Below, piece after piece: positions 10,459 to 19,213 of a stretch of 64,000 nucleotides of DNA (position 1 is its first letter; every line of letters starts with the position of its first letter). The DNA comes from Bacillus sp. HMF5848 (lineage in GTDB: Bacteria > Bacillota > Bacilli > Bacillales > HMF5848): NCBI RefSeq assembly GCF_003944835.1, contig NZ_RWIV01000001.1, positions 1,279,501-1,343,500 on the forward strand. Reading direction: 5' to 3'. Under the pieces are notes generated by a model, which did no database searches, was not told the origin of the DNA, and saw only the letters and a program-made list of their open reading frames with translations. The position numbers were made by a program, and so were the translations under genes.

Positions 10459-12150
10459 ATGAAAAATACTAAATTGTATTTCGCTCTAGTTCTTGCACTA
10501 GTGTTTAGTTTAACTCTAGCTGCTTGTGGAACTGCAGATAAAGAGCAAACAGACAATAACGCTGCTGGAGAAGGCGAAACAACTCAACCAGCTGCTGAAC
10601 AAATTTTCAATTTCTATGAATCATCTGATATCCCAACAATGGATACAACACAAGCGGAAGACGGTACAAGCTTCAACGCAATGAACCAAGTATTTGAAGG
10701 TTTATACTCATTTTCAAATGAGGGTGGCGTGGAGCTAGGTATGGCTGCTGAAGAACCAACTATTGAAGAAAAAGAAGGCGAGTTTGTTTATACATTCAAG
10801 ATTCGTGACAATGCTAACTGGTCTGATGGTTCCCCTGTAAAAGCAGAAGATTTCGTATATGCTTGGCAAAAAGCATTAAACCCAGATACATTATCACCTT
10901 ATGCTTTCATTTTTGATATCGCTGCAATTAAAAATGCTGCTGAGATTCAAAATGCTGATTCTGAGCTTTATGGTAAAGTTGAGGAATTAGGAGCTAAAGC
11001 TATTGATGATAAAACATTAGAAGTGACAGTAACAAAAAATATTCCATACTTTGCTGATTTAATGGCATTCTCAACATTTTTACCACAACCTAAGGCATTC
11101 GCTGAAGAAAAAGCAGACAAGTACGCTTTAGAAGCTGATACTATGCTTTACAACGGTCCATTCAAAATGACGGAGTGGAACCATGGTGCTGGTTGGGTAT
11201 TCAAGAAAAACGAAAACTATTGGAATGCAGACGTTGTAACACTAGAAACAGCTAACTTTAAAGTAATTAAAGAAAGCTCTGCAGCTCTTAACCTTTATAA
11301 AACAGGTGAGATTGACCGTGTTGGTTTAAGTGCAGACGATGTTGAAATTCATAAAGAAGAGCCTGAGTTCGGAGTAAAGTTAGGTACTACTTCTTACTTC
11401 TTCCGTATGAACCAACAAAATCCAGCATTAGCTAATAACGACATTCGTAAAGCTTTATTCTATGCTTACGATCGTAAAGCATTAGTTGATATTTTAATTA
11501 ACAACGGTTCAATCGCTTCTCGCTTCTGGGTACCACAAGATTTCGTATTTGGTCCTGACGGAAAAGACTTCCGTGAGGTAGCTCCTGATGGTTACTTAGA
11601 GAACAACAATGTTGAAAAAGCCCTTGAACACTGGAATAAAGGTCTTGCTGCTTTAGGCACAGATACAATTGAGTTAGAGTTCTTAACAACTGATAACGAT
11701 TTTGCTGTTAAGCTTGCAGAATACGCACAAGCGCAATACCAAGAAAAATTACCAGGCATTCAAATTACAATCAACAAACAACCTTGGAAGCAATTTTTAG
11801 AAATTCAAGGTGCAATGGATTATGATCTAGCAACTGGTGGTTGGGGTCCTGACTATCCAGATCCAATGACGTTCATGGATTTATTTATTACTGACAGTGC
11901 AAATAATGAAATGGCGTATTCAAATCCAAAGTTTGATGAATTAATTCTAGGTGCTTATGAAGAACAAGATGCTGCAAAGCGTTGGGCTATGCTTCAAGAA
12001 GCAGAGCGTATCTTAATTGAAGAAGACACAGCTATCATCCCAACATACCAAAAGGGTGCATCTTTCTTAATGAAGGAATATGTACAAGGTTACACAACAC
12101 ACTCATTTGGTCCAGATTATAGCTTGAAATTCATAACGATTGAAAAGTAA
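10459..12150 (+). CDS. oppA: Oligopeptide-binding lipoprotein OppA
   Basis: 563-residue SBP family 5 lipoprotein. A signal peptide ends in lipobox L-A-A-C (Cys ~23), then an acidic linker. The mature domain has the OppA features FNFYESSDIPTMDTTQAED, WSDGSPVKAEDFVYAWQKALNP and LYNGPFKMTEW. It is the peptide receptor for OppBCDF, which in B. subtilis also imports signalling peptides used in sporulation and competence. AGAGGAGGAAAAG ribosome binding site. Followed by a terminator before oppB, which should make OppA more abundant than the rest of the system. Confidence 0.95.
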   Translation: MKNTKLYFALVLALVFSLTLAACGTADKEQTDNNAAGEGETTQPAAEQIFNFYESSDIPTMDTTQAEDGTSFNAMNQVFEGLYSFSNEGGVELGMAAEEPTIEEKEGEFVYTFKIRDNANWSDGSPVKAEDFVYAWQKALNPDTLSPYAFIFDIAAIKNAAEIQNADSELYGKVEELGAKAIDDKTLEVTVTKNIPYFADLMAFSTFLPQPKAFAEEKADKYALEADTMLYNGPFKMTEWNHGAGWVFKKNENYWNADVVTLETANFKVIKESSAALNLYKTGEIDRVGLSADDVEIHKEEPEFGVKLGTTSYFFRMNQQNPALANNDIRKALFYAYDRKALVDILINNGSIASRFWVPQDFVFGPDGKDFREVAPDGYLENNNVEKALEHWNKGLAALGTDTIELEFLTTDNDFAVKLAEYAQAQYQEKLPGIQITINKQPWKQFLEIQGAMDYDLATGGWGPDYPDPMTFMDLFITDSANNEMAYSNPKFDELILGAYEEQDAAKRWAMLQEAERILIEEDTAIIPTYQKGASFLMKEYVQGYTTHSFGPDYSLKFITIEK

Positions 12151-12172
12151 GTTTTTACTTTACTTCAATCAG

Positions 12173-12207
12173 GAGAGTATATGTTCCTGACATATACTCT
12201 CTTTTTT
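12173..12207 (+). terminator. intercistronic terminator between oppA and oppB
   Basis: A perfect 12-bp stem (GAGAGTATATGT / ACATATACTCTC) with a 5-nt loop and six T residues. It lies inside the operon, so readthrough must feed oppBCDF. Confidence 0.85.
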
Positions 12208-12273
12208 CAATAATAAGCGAAATATGTCGAATATAAATATTTTTTCGAAATCTTACTAGGAGGTGCTGTTATT

Positions 12274-13203
12274 GTGGGACGTTATATAACAAGCCGTGTA
12301 ATCTCTATGCTTATCACATTTATAATAATTGCCTCAGCCACATTCTTCTTAATGAAGCTATTACCAGGCTCTCCCTTCAACAATCAGGAAAAGCTATCTG
12401 ATACACAAATTCACGCGTTGAATGAAAGATATGGTCTGAACGATCCGTACCCTGTACAATATGCAAAATACATGGGGAATTTGTTTCAAGGAGATCTTGG
12501 CGTATCATTTCAAATGGATGGCCGTAGTGTAACAAAAATTATTAGTGAGCGTATTGGACCATCTGCATACTTAGGTTTCCAATCTATATTTATTGGAACG
12601 TTAATTGGTCTTATTCTTGGAATTGTGGCTGCTTTAAAGCACAATACACTACTCGATTATGGAACGATGGTTATAGCCGTACTCGGGATTTCGATACCAT
12701 CCTTCGTTGTTGCGGGACTTTTACAATTCTTCATTGGTGTAAAATTACAATGGCTACCCGTGGCGTATTGGGAAGGCTTTACTTATACGATCATGCCAAC
12801 GATTGCATTGTCTGCTGGTGTAGTAGCTACTATTGCTCGTTTCATGCGAACTGAGATGCTCGAAGTATTAAATCAAGATTATATAACAACAGCATATGCT
12901 AAAGGTCTATCTGGTTTAGCTGTTATTCTTAAACATACAATTCGTAATGCGTTGATCCCTGTTATTACCATTTTAGGTCCGTTAACAGTGGGCTTGATGA
13001 CAGGATCATTAGTTATCGAGAAGATATTTGTTATCCCAGGACTTGGTGAACAATTCGTTGTGTCAATAATGACAAACGATTTCCCAGTTATTATGGGAAC
13101 TACTTTGTTCTTTAGTGCCTTGTTTATTGTGATAATCTTATTAGTTGATATCTCTTACGGTATTATTGATCCAAGAATTCGTTTAGCAGGAGGGAAAGAT
13201 TAA
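12274..13203 (+). CDS. oppB: Oligopeptide ABC permease OppB
   Basis: 309-residue integral membrane permease. It begins GRYITSRVISMLITF, has the PGSPF loop, and carries the EAA motif region DYITTAYAKGLSGLAVILKHTIRNALIPV. The GTG start is 8 nt after a perfect AGGAGGTG. Partner of OppC in the oligopeptide pore; its stop overlaps the oppC start by one base. Confidence 0.95.
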   Translation: MGRYITSRVISMLITFIIIASATFFLMKLLPGSPFNNQEKLSDTQIHALNERYGLNDPYPVQYAKYMGNLFQGDLGVSFQMDGRSVTKIISERIGPSAYLGFQSIFIGTLIGLILGIVAALKHNTLLDYGTMVIAVLGISIPSFVVAGLLQFFIGVKLQWLPVAYWEGFTYTIMPTIALSAGVVATIARFMRTEMLEVLNQDYITTAYAKGLSGLAVILKHTIRNALIPVITILGPLTVGLMTGSLVIEKIFVIPGLGEQFVVSIMTNDFPVIMGTTLFFSALFIVIILLVDISYGIIDPRIRLAGGKD

Positions 13204-14219
13204 TGAGCTTGGAATATAAAAATTTAGATCAAGACTTATTCCAGCCTGCAACGATTGATGAAAGTGAACGTGAAAAAATCGCAGGTGAGAGTACTGGATT
13301 TTGGAAAGACGCATGGCGTCGTTTAAAGAAAAATCCTGGAGCGATGATAGGAATTGTCCTTATAGGTATTATTGTTCTCTTAGCAATATTTGGTCCTATG
13401 ATGAACGATCATAAATATGATGAACAAGACTTATACCGTGCAAAGTTACCAGCTAAGGTTCCTGTCTTAGAAAATATTCCTTTTTTAGGTCTTGATGGAC
13501 ATGATATTCGTGGTGTGGACCAATATGAAAGAAAGCAAGTTGACGAGTACTTCTGGTTTGGTACGGATGAATTTGGCCGTGATAACTGGACACGTGTATG
13601 GGAAGGTACCCGCATTTCAATGTTTATTGCACTCATGGCAGCATTTATCGATTTAGTTGTCGGTGTAGCGTATGGTGGAATTTCTGCTTATTACGGAGGG
13701 CGTGTAGATAATTACATGCAGCGTATTATCGAAGTGTTAGTAGGAATCCCGAATTTAATTGTAGTTATTCTTTTAATCTTAATTCTACAGCCTGGTGTTA
13801 CATCTATCATTCTTGCGATGGTTATTACAGGTTGGATTGGGATGGCCCGTATTGTACGTGGTCAAATTTTAAAGTTAAAGAATCTCGAATTCGTGTTAGC
13901 ATCTAGAACGCTAGGTGGTTCACATAATCGACTCATTCTTAAACATTTAATTCCTAATGTTCTTGGTCACATTATTATTACAACAATGTTTACAATTCCG
14001 TCTGCGATTTTCACAGAAGCATTCTTAAGCTTCATTGGATTAGGTATTCGTCCTCCAGTCGCATCACTTGGTACTATTATCAACGATGGATTTAAGAGCT
14101 TACAAACGTACCCACACTTAGTGGTGTTCCCGGCCATTATCATCAGTACTATTATGATTGCATTTAACTTAGTTGGTGACGGTCTGCGTGATGCTTTCGA
14201 TCCAAAATTACGTAAATAG
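13203..14219 (+). CDS. oppC: Oligopeptide ABC permease OppC
   Basis: 338-residue permease. A ~40-residue cytosolic N-terminus (GESTGFWKDAWRRLKKNPGA) precedes the first helix. The long extracytoplasmic insert with KVPVLENIPFLGLDGHD and the WFGTDEFGRDNWTR signature identify OppC rather than AppC. The EAA loop is FVLASRTLGGSHNRLILKHLIPN. The start codon overlaps the oppB stop (TAATG). Confidence 0.95.
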   Translation: MSLEYKNLDQDLFQPATIDESEREKIAGESTGFWKDAWRRLKKNPGAMIGIVLIGIIVLLAIFGPMMNDHKYDEQDLYRAKLPAKVPVLENIPFLGLDGHDIRGVDQYERKQVDEYFWFGTDEFGRDNWTRVWEGTRISMFIALMAAFIDLVVGVAYGGISAYYGGRVDNYMQRIIEVLVGIPNLIVVILLILILQPGVTSIILAMVITGWIGMARIVRGQILKLKNLEFVLASRTLGGSHNRLILKHLIPNVLGHIIITTMFTIPSAIFTEAFLSFIGLGIRPPVASLGTIINDGFKSLQTYPHLVVFPAIIISTIMIAFNLVGDGLRDAFDPKLRK

Positions 14220-14233
14220 GAGGAGATGGTATT

Positions 14234-15277
14234 ATGAAAAAAATATTAGAAGTTAAAGATTTACACGTCTCCTTCGACACGTATGGAGGAGAAGTCCAAG
14301 CGGTTCGCGGTGTTAACTTTGAATTAGCAAAAGGAGAAACATTAGCGATTGTTGGGGAATCGGGTTCAGGTAAATCTGTAACAACAAAAGCGTTGATGCA
14401 GTTGTTACCTAAACCAGCAGGAAGAATCAAAAATGGTGAAGTAATATTTGAAGGTAGAGACATTGTTAATATGTCAGAGCGCGACATGCAAAAAATTCGC
14501 GGTTCTGAAATCTCTATGATATTTCAAGATCCAATGACATCATTAAATCCAACGATGAAGGTTGGAAAGCAAATTATGGAGCCACTATTGAAGCATCAAG
14601 GCTTAAGTAATAAGCAAGCACATGAGCGTGCGTTAGAGTTGCTTCGACTAGTTGGTATTCCTGGAGCGGAAGTAAAAATCCATCAATATCCTCACCAATT
14701 TTCTGGTGGGATGCGTCAACGTGTTGTTATCGCAATGGCATTAGCGTGTAATCCTAAGGTTATTATCGCGGATGAACCGACAACAGCTCTTGATGTTACA
14801 ATACAAGCGCAAATCCTTGAACTAATGAAGGATCTACAAAAGAAAATTGATACATCAATTATTTTTATTACCCATGACCTTGGGGTAGTTGCAAACGTAG
14901 CAGATCGTGTAGCTGTTATGTACGCAGGGAAAATTGTTGAAACTGGTACAGTGGACGAAATATTCTACAATCCAAAGCATCCTTATACATGGGGATTGTT
15001 AGCTTCTATGCCGGACTTGGATGTAGAGGATACAGAATTAGCTGCTATTCCTGGTTCACCACCAGATTTGTTAAAACCACCTAAAGGCGATGCTTTTGCG
15101 CCTCGTAACCCATACGCTATGAAGATTGACTTTGAAATGGAACCACCAATGTTCAAAGTGTCTGATACGCACTATGCGGCTACATGGTTATTACATGAAC
15201 AAGCACCGGCTGTTGAGCCACCGGCAGCAATCAAGGTTCGTCGTCAGAAATTCAATGCATCACGGAAAGAGGGGTGA
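14234..15277 (+). CDS. oppD: Oligopeptide ABC transporter ATPase OppD
   Basis: 347-residue ATPase with [27 protein letters not shown] and THDLG motifs. The C-terminal region reads KGDAFAPRNPYAMKID. The cysteines seen at this place in AppD are replaced by Asp and Asn, so no 4Fe-4S cluster can form here. This fits, as I recall, the B. subtilis OppD C-terminus, including the EPPMFKVSDTHY tail. AGGAGATGG ribosome binding site; only 14 nt after oppC. Confidence 0.95.
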   Translation: MKKILEVKDLHVSFDTYGGEVQAVRGVNFELAKGETLAIVGESGSGKSVTTKALMQLLPKPAGRIKNGEVIFEGRDIVNMSERDMQKIRGSEISMIFQDPMTSLNPTMKVGKQIMEPLLKHQGLSNKQAHERALELLRLVGIPGAEVKIHQYPHQFSGGMRQRVVIAMALACNPKVIIADEPTTALDVTIQAQILELMKDLQKKIDTSIIFITHDLGVVANVADRVAVMYAGKIVETGTVDEIFYNPKHPYTWGLLASMPDLDVEDTELAAIPGSPPDLLKPPKGDAFAPRNPYAMKIDFEMEPPMFKVSDTHYAATWLLHEQAPAVEPPAAIKVRRQKFNASRKEG

Positions 15278-15282
15278 GGAGA

Positions 15283-16215
15283 ATGACTGAAAAATTAGTA
15301 GAGATAAAGAACTTAAAGCAATACTTTAAAGTCGGAAAAGGGTATGTCAAAGCTGTAGATGGTGTATCTTTTGATATATATCGTGGGGAAACTCTTGGGC
15401 TTGTAGGTGAGTCAGGTTCAGGTAAATCTACAACAGGTCGTTCTGTTATTCGCTTGTATGATGCAACGGATGGTGAAGTGTTATTTGAAGGTAAAAACGT
15501 GCACGGTAAAATGTCACGTAAAAACCTTCTTGAATTTAACCGGAAAATGCAAATGATTTTCCAGGATCCGTACGCATCTTTGAATCCTCGATTAACTGTT
15601 GGGGACATTATTGCTGAAGGTATTGATATACATCGTCTAGCTTCTTCTAAAGAAGAGCGCATGAATAAAGTACATGAATTACTTGAAACTGTTGGTTTGA
15701 ATAGAGAGCATGCGAACAGATACCCACACGAATTTAGTGGTGGACAACGTCAACGTATAGGTATTGCCCGTGCATTAGCGGTAGAGCCTGAATTCATCAT
15801 TGCTGATGAACCTATATCTGCCCTAGACGTTTCAATCCAAGCACAAGTAGTTAACCTTATGAAAAAGCTCCAAGCTGAAAAAGGTTTAACATACTTATTT
15901 ATTGCCCATGATTTATCAATGGTTAAATATATAAGTGATCGTATTGCTGTTATGTATCGCGGTAAAATTATGGAGTTAGCAGAAAGTGATGAGTTATATC
16001 GAAATCCAATGCACCCATACACAAAATCATTATTATCTGCTATCCCATTACCGGATCCAGATTATGAGCGTAACCGTACGAGACACACGTATGATCCATC
16101 TATGCATCAATATGGACCTGATGAAACACCTGAATTAAGAGAGGTTACTCCAGGTCACTTTGTATCATGCTCAGAACGTGAATACGAACAATTAAAAAAA
16201 GAAACGATCTCATAA
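15283..16215 (+). CDS. oppF: Oligopeptide ABC transporter ATPase OppF
   Basis: 310-residue partner ATPase: [29 protein letters not shown] and AHDLS. The tail (THTYDPSMHQYGPDETPELREV) is the OppF type and lacks the full cysteine set of AppF. The ATG at 15283 follows a GGGGTGAGGAG ribosome binding site; an in-frame GTG at 15274 lies inside that site. Last gene of the operon, with a terminator overlapping its 3' end. Confidence 0.95.
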   Translation: MTEKLVEIKNLKQYFKVGKGYVKAVDGVSFDIYRGETLGLVGESGSGKSTTGRSVIRLYDATDGEVLFEGKNVHGKMSRKNLLEFNRKMQMIFQDPYASLNPRLTVGDIIAEGIDIHRLASSKEERMNKVHELLETVGLNREHANRYPHEFSGGQRQRIGIARALAVEPEFIIADEPISALDVSIQAQVVNLMKKLQAEKGLTYLFIAHDLSMVKYISDRIAVMYRGKIMELAESDELYRNPMHPYTKSLLSAIPLPDPDYERNRTRHTYDPSMHQYGPDETPELREVTPGHFVSCSEREYEQLKKETIS

Positions 16216-16238
16216 GACCTATGAGGTCGTTTTTTTTT
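16204..16238 (+). terminator. terminator of the opp operon
   Basis: ACGATCTCATA pairs with TATGAGGTCGT (one G-U) followed by a run of eight or more T residues; the stem starts inside the last codons of oppF. Confidence 0.9.
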
Positions 16239-16239
16239 G

Positions 16240-16569
16240 CTGTTAAGCTTTGTTGTTGATGTTCGCTTTACAGCGCTCGCTTTCCGCTAGGTAGTCGTGA
16301 CCCTTTGACAACAGGATGGTGGTATGTGTGCCATTGTCGACAATGCGCCAGCACATAGGAACTTGTGTTAGCTCTTGAATGAATTGGCATTTGCATACTC
16401 CTTTATATTCGAATAGGAGGAGAGTGCTTTATTAATACTAATAGCAACATCAAATTTCATCTTTGTGTTACTGTAAAAAAGGAAGTTTCATGACATATGA
16501 TCAAGTATTTATAAAATTCCCTCTGCTAAATTACCTATCCTTGACATATAATTAATTAGGAAATATTTC
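16240..16569. other. intergenic region with a decayed repeat-like block
   Basis: About 330 bp without a gene. Bases 16245-16300 (TTGTTGATGTTCGCTTTACA, then GCGCTCGCTTTCCGCTAGG) resemble the GC-rich 'GCGCTCGCTTTCCGC' palindromic intergenic repeats common in Bacillaceae genomes, here in a single degraded copy. A TTGACA at 16541 could be a -35, but the matching -10 is poor. Confidence 0.35.
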
Positions 16570-16647
16570 ATGTCAAAAAATGTCCAAACACCTCATAATT
16601 TGTATTATAATAGAAATATACTTATATTTTGCGGGGGTACTAGATAT

Positions 16648-17868
16648 ATGGGAAAAGCATTGCAGCGTTGGTGGGTACTAGTCATTTTTCTCATGATGCC
16701 ACTTAGTCTTTTGTTTACACTACCATCTTTGGCAGCTGAGGAGAAAAAAGTTTACACGGTTGATTCGCATCCTCTTAAGCAAACACAATTAATTAAAATT
16801 GAGCTTCCTGAGAAATTGCCACGTTTTACATTTCAATCTGGTTTTACTTTTGAATATCCAGATGCTATTCGAGGAATTTATGTGACATCCCATTCAGCTG
16901 GTGGAAGTCGAATGGAAAATTTACTAGAGCTTGTTGATAGCACTGACTTAAATGCGATGGTAATTGACATTAAGGACGATTATGGTTACTTAACATATGT
17001 ACCAGAAGAAGATTCTCCATATGCACCGATTGGGAAAAATTATATAAAAGATGTTACGGATATGCTAACAGTACTTGAAGAAAAGCAAATATATCCGATT
17101 GCTCGTGTCGTAGTATTTAAAGACACCATCTTAGCAGGTATGAGACCTGATTTATCGTTTAAAGAACAAAATGGGCAAGTATGGAAGAATGGCCGTGGCG
17201 ATTCGTTCGTTAATCCATTTCTAAAAGAAGTATGGGATTATAACGTAGGCATCGCTATTGAAGCTGCAAAGCTTGGTTTTGCAGAAATCCAATTTGACTA
17301 TGTTCGCTTCCCTGAAGGCTTTGAGCGTCGTGACGATATTCTTGAATACGGTATGGGCGATTATGAGACCATACAAATGGACAATGTTCAAAAACGTGTA
17401 GAAGCAGTAACTGACTTTGTTGCATATGCAAAAGAAAAGCTTGAACCATACAATGTAAAAGTATCGGTCGATATTTTTGGGTACACAGCAACATTACCAG
17501 AAGCACCAGGCATTGGGCAAAACTTCTCTAAAATTTCAGAACATGTTGATGTTATCTCATCCATGATCTATCCAAGTCACTGGACATCGTATTTTGGCAT
17601 TGCTAAACCAGACTTAGAACCATATAACCTTGTCGCTGAGTATATAAAGGTTGAAAAGAAAAAGCTTGATGAGCTTGAATCACCCCCAATCTCTCGACCA
17701 TGGATTCAAGACTTTACAGCATCATGGTTAGGTAAAGGCAACTACAAAGTGTATGGCAAAGCAGAAGTAGAAGCCCAAATCAAAGCTTTAAATGACGCAG
17801 GTGTAACAGAATATTTAATTTGGAATGCTGGTAACTCGTATACAACTGGTGTAGATTATACACCTTAA
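16648..17868 (+). CDS. secreted putative glycoside hydrolase (COG1306 / DUF4015)
   Basis: 406 residues. A signal peptide (positive MGKALQRWW, hydrophobic core, cleavage near SLA-AEE) is followed by a TIM-barrel-like domain of the DUF4015 group. Diagnostic pieces are RGIYVTSHSAGG, NAMVIDIKDDYGYLTY, FAEIQFDYVRFPEG, VSVDIFGYTA and MIYPSHW; the Asp/Glu pairs in them are plausible catalytic acids. It is expected to act on cell-surface or environmental polysaccharide, but the substrate is unknown. The ATG at 16648 follows GCGGGGGTAC and is the only start giving a proper signal peptide. B. subtilis has yjbB at this place, so this gene is a local difference. Confidence 0.75.
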   Translation: MGKALQRWWVLVIFLMMPLSLLFTLPSLAAEEKKVYTVDSHPLKQTQLIKIELPEKLPRFTFQSGFTFEYPDAIRGIYVTSHSAGGSRMENLLELVDSTDLNAMVIDIKDDYGYLTYVPEEDSPYAPIGKNYIKDVTDMLTVLEEKQIYPIARVVVFKDTILAGMRPDLSFKEQNGQVWKNGRGDSFVNPFLKEVWDYNVGIAIEAAKLGFAEIQFDYVRFPEGFERRDDILEYGMGDYETIQMDNVQKRVEAVTDFVAYAKEKLEPYNVKVSVDIFGYTATLPEAPGIGQNFSKISEHVDVISSMIYPSHWTSYFGIAKPDLEPYNLVAEYIKVEKKKLDELESPPISRPWIQDFTASWLGKGNYKVYGKAEVEAQIKALNDAGVTEYLIWNAGNSYTTGVDYTP

Positions 17869-18065
17869 AAAAAAACGAATTTTAATAAAACTATACAGCC
17901 TTAATACAAAAATGTTTAAATATAATTTGAAAAACAACACATGGCCAATGTCATGTGTTGTTTTATTGCACGCGGTGCGTTATTTTGTCCGTTTATGCAG
18001 TTACACATATGCATAATCAAATGTGTGAGAATCGTGTTGGACAGTTGTACAATATTTTAGCGATA

Positions 18066-18096
18066 AAAAAAAGCTGAGAGATTATCTCTCAAGCCC
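18066..18096 (-). terminator. terminator of yjbC
   Basis: Minus strand: TGAGAGA / TCTCTCA stem, flanked by GC pairs, then eight T residues. Confidence 0.85.
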
Positions 18097-18099
18097 ATT

Positions 18100-18675
18100 T
18101 TATACACCTTTTAGTACATTATCAGCATCTCTGTCTTCATCGTACGTTAAAACATCATCAACATCTTGATATTCTTTTCCGTAGATCTCTTTGTCTTTGT
18201 ATGTATGGATTTTTTCATACGTTTGCTTCATTGCTTCAAAGATAAGCTGCTCTGACTCATCTGTAGGAGACCAATATAAAATCTCCATTTGATTAATTTC
18301 GTTTGTGGCTAATGAGCGTCGTTCATATCCAATCGATTGGGCATGTTCGAATCCCTCACGTTTATAGAAGCGAAGACGTTTTTCAGTGTCTGTGTCTTCA
18401 TAGTCTACAGGCTCAACCTCTAATATGATCGGTTTCCCATGCTGCTTTAATTTTTCAATAAGCTTATGGCCTAACCCTTGCCCACGTGTTTTTGATGAGA
18501 CAAATAAATAATCAATAAAAATAAACAAATCGAATTCGGCATACATAAGTACGTGATCCGGTCCCTCATCCTTGTGGTAAACTTCACTTTTTTCTTTTAA
18601 TAAAAGTTCCATATGTTTCTTTGACTTCATTTCTTGAATGGGAAAATATTGATTTAATTTTTCATACCAGTTCAT
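18100..18675 (-). CDS. yjbC: YjbC, GNAT-fold acetyltransferase-like protein
   Basis: 191 residues. The GNAT core is visible: a beta-strand pair (LMYAEFDLFIFIDYLFVS) followed by the acetyl-CoA loop RGQGLGHKLI at about residues 65-75, then LEVEPVDYEDTDTEKRLRFYKREGFEH. The start MNWYEKLNQYFPIQEMKSK matches YjbC as I remember it. In B. subtilis yjbC is co-transcribed with spx and linked to thiol stress. Here it is on the opposite strand and 5 kb away, separated by an efflux operon, so that co-transcription is lost. Its acetyl acceptor is unknown. Confidence 0.85.
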   Translation of the reverse strand: MNWYEKLNQYFPIQEMKSKKHMELLLKEKSEVYHKDEGPDHVLMYAEFDLFIFIDYLFVSSKTRGQGLGHKLIEKLKQHGKPIILEVEPVDYEDTDTEKRLRFYKREGFEHAQSIGYERRSLATNEINQMEILYWSPTDESEQLIFEAMKQTYEKIHTYKDKEIYGKEYQDVDDVLTYDEDRDADNVLKGV

Positions 18676-18847
18676 AATAAGTTCTCCTTATCACTTTTTT
18701 TCACTTACTAGTATAACACATTATCGCCTTACAAAAAGTGGGAAATAACCGGTTGTGTTTCTTTATATAACATTTCCTTCTTTTCATAATGTTAATCATC
18801 CGCTACAATAAGGGTATGTAAGTGTTTACATACAGAGGGGGATGTAC

Positions 18848-19030
18848 ATGCTCGAATATTTCTTTGATTTTACAATATTTGCAGTTATCGTTATTGGAAT
18901 TACGGCTACAATGGGAGTAATCGCATGTGGAATTGGTGAGAAGTTCTTTAGTGGGAAAACAGGGACGGAGAGCTTTGATCACTCAGCTGGTATTCAAAAT
19001 AATTGGAAAATGGTCGGCGGAAAAAAATAA
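18848..19030 (+). CDS. small single-helix membrane protein, unknown
   Basis: 60 residues: one hydrophobic helix (about residues 8-30, with GITATMGVIACGIG) and a short basic C-terminal tail ending GGKK. AGAGGGGGA lies 6-7 nt before the ATG at 18848; another ATG at 18842 is too close to it. A strong terminator follows. I do not recognise the family. Confidence 0.6.
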   Translation: MLEYFFDFTIFAVIVIGITATMGVIACGIGEKFFSGKTGTESFDHSAGIQNNWKMVGGKK

Positions 19031-19035
19031 TTATG

Positions 19036-19075
19036 AAAGGGTAATCAAATTACAGATGTAATTGATTACCCTTTT
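19036..19075 (+). terminator. terminator after the 60-residue membrane protein
   Basis: AAAGGGTAATCAA pairs with TTGATTACCCTTT over a stem of more than 10 bp, then T residues. Confidence 0.85.
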
Positions 19076-19084
19076 TATACGTCT

Positions 19085-19200
19085 GTACAATAAATCTAAA
19101 TTAATGTCTAGCTCTTGCTACCAACGTTTAGGGGAAACATAACGGTTTTTCCTTAATTCATGATGACGCTGATCTGGCGCTTTGCGCGTTGTTTTTACAT
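19085..19200. repeat. dispersed intergenic element, short copy
   Basis: Begins AATGTCTAGCTCTTG and ends GGCGCTTTGCGCGTTG, the same ends as the larger copies near 57.6 and 59.5 kb. The middle is shortened. See the finding on this family. Confidence 0.5.
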
Positions 19201-19213
19201 AAACACTCCACAG

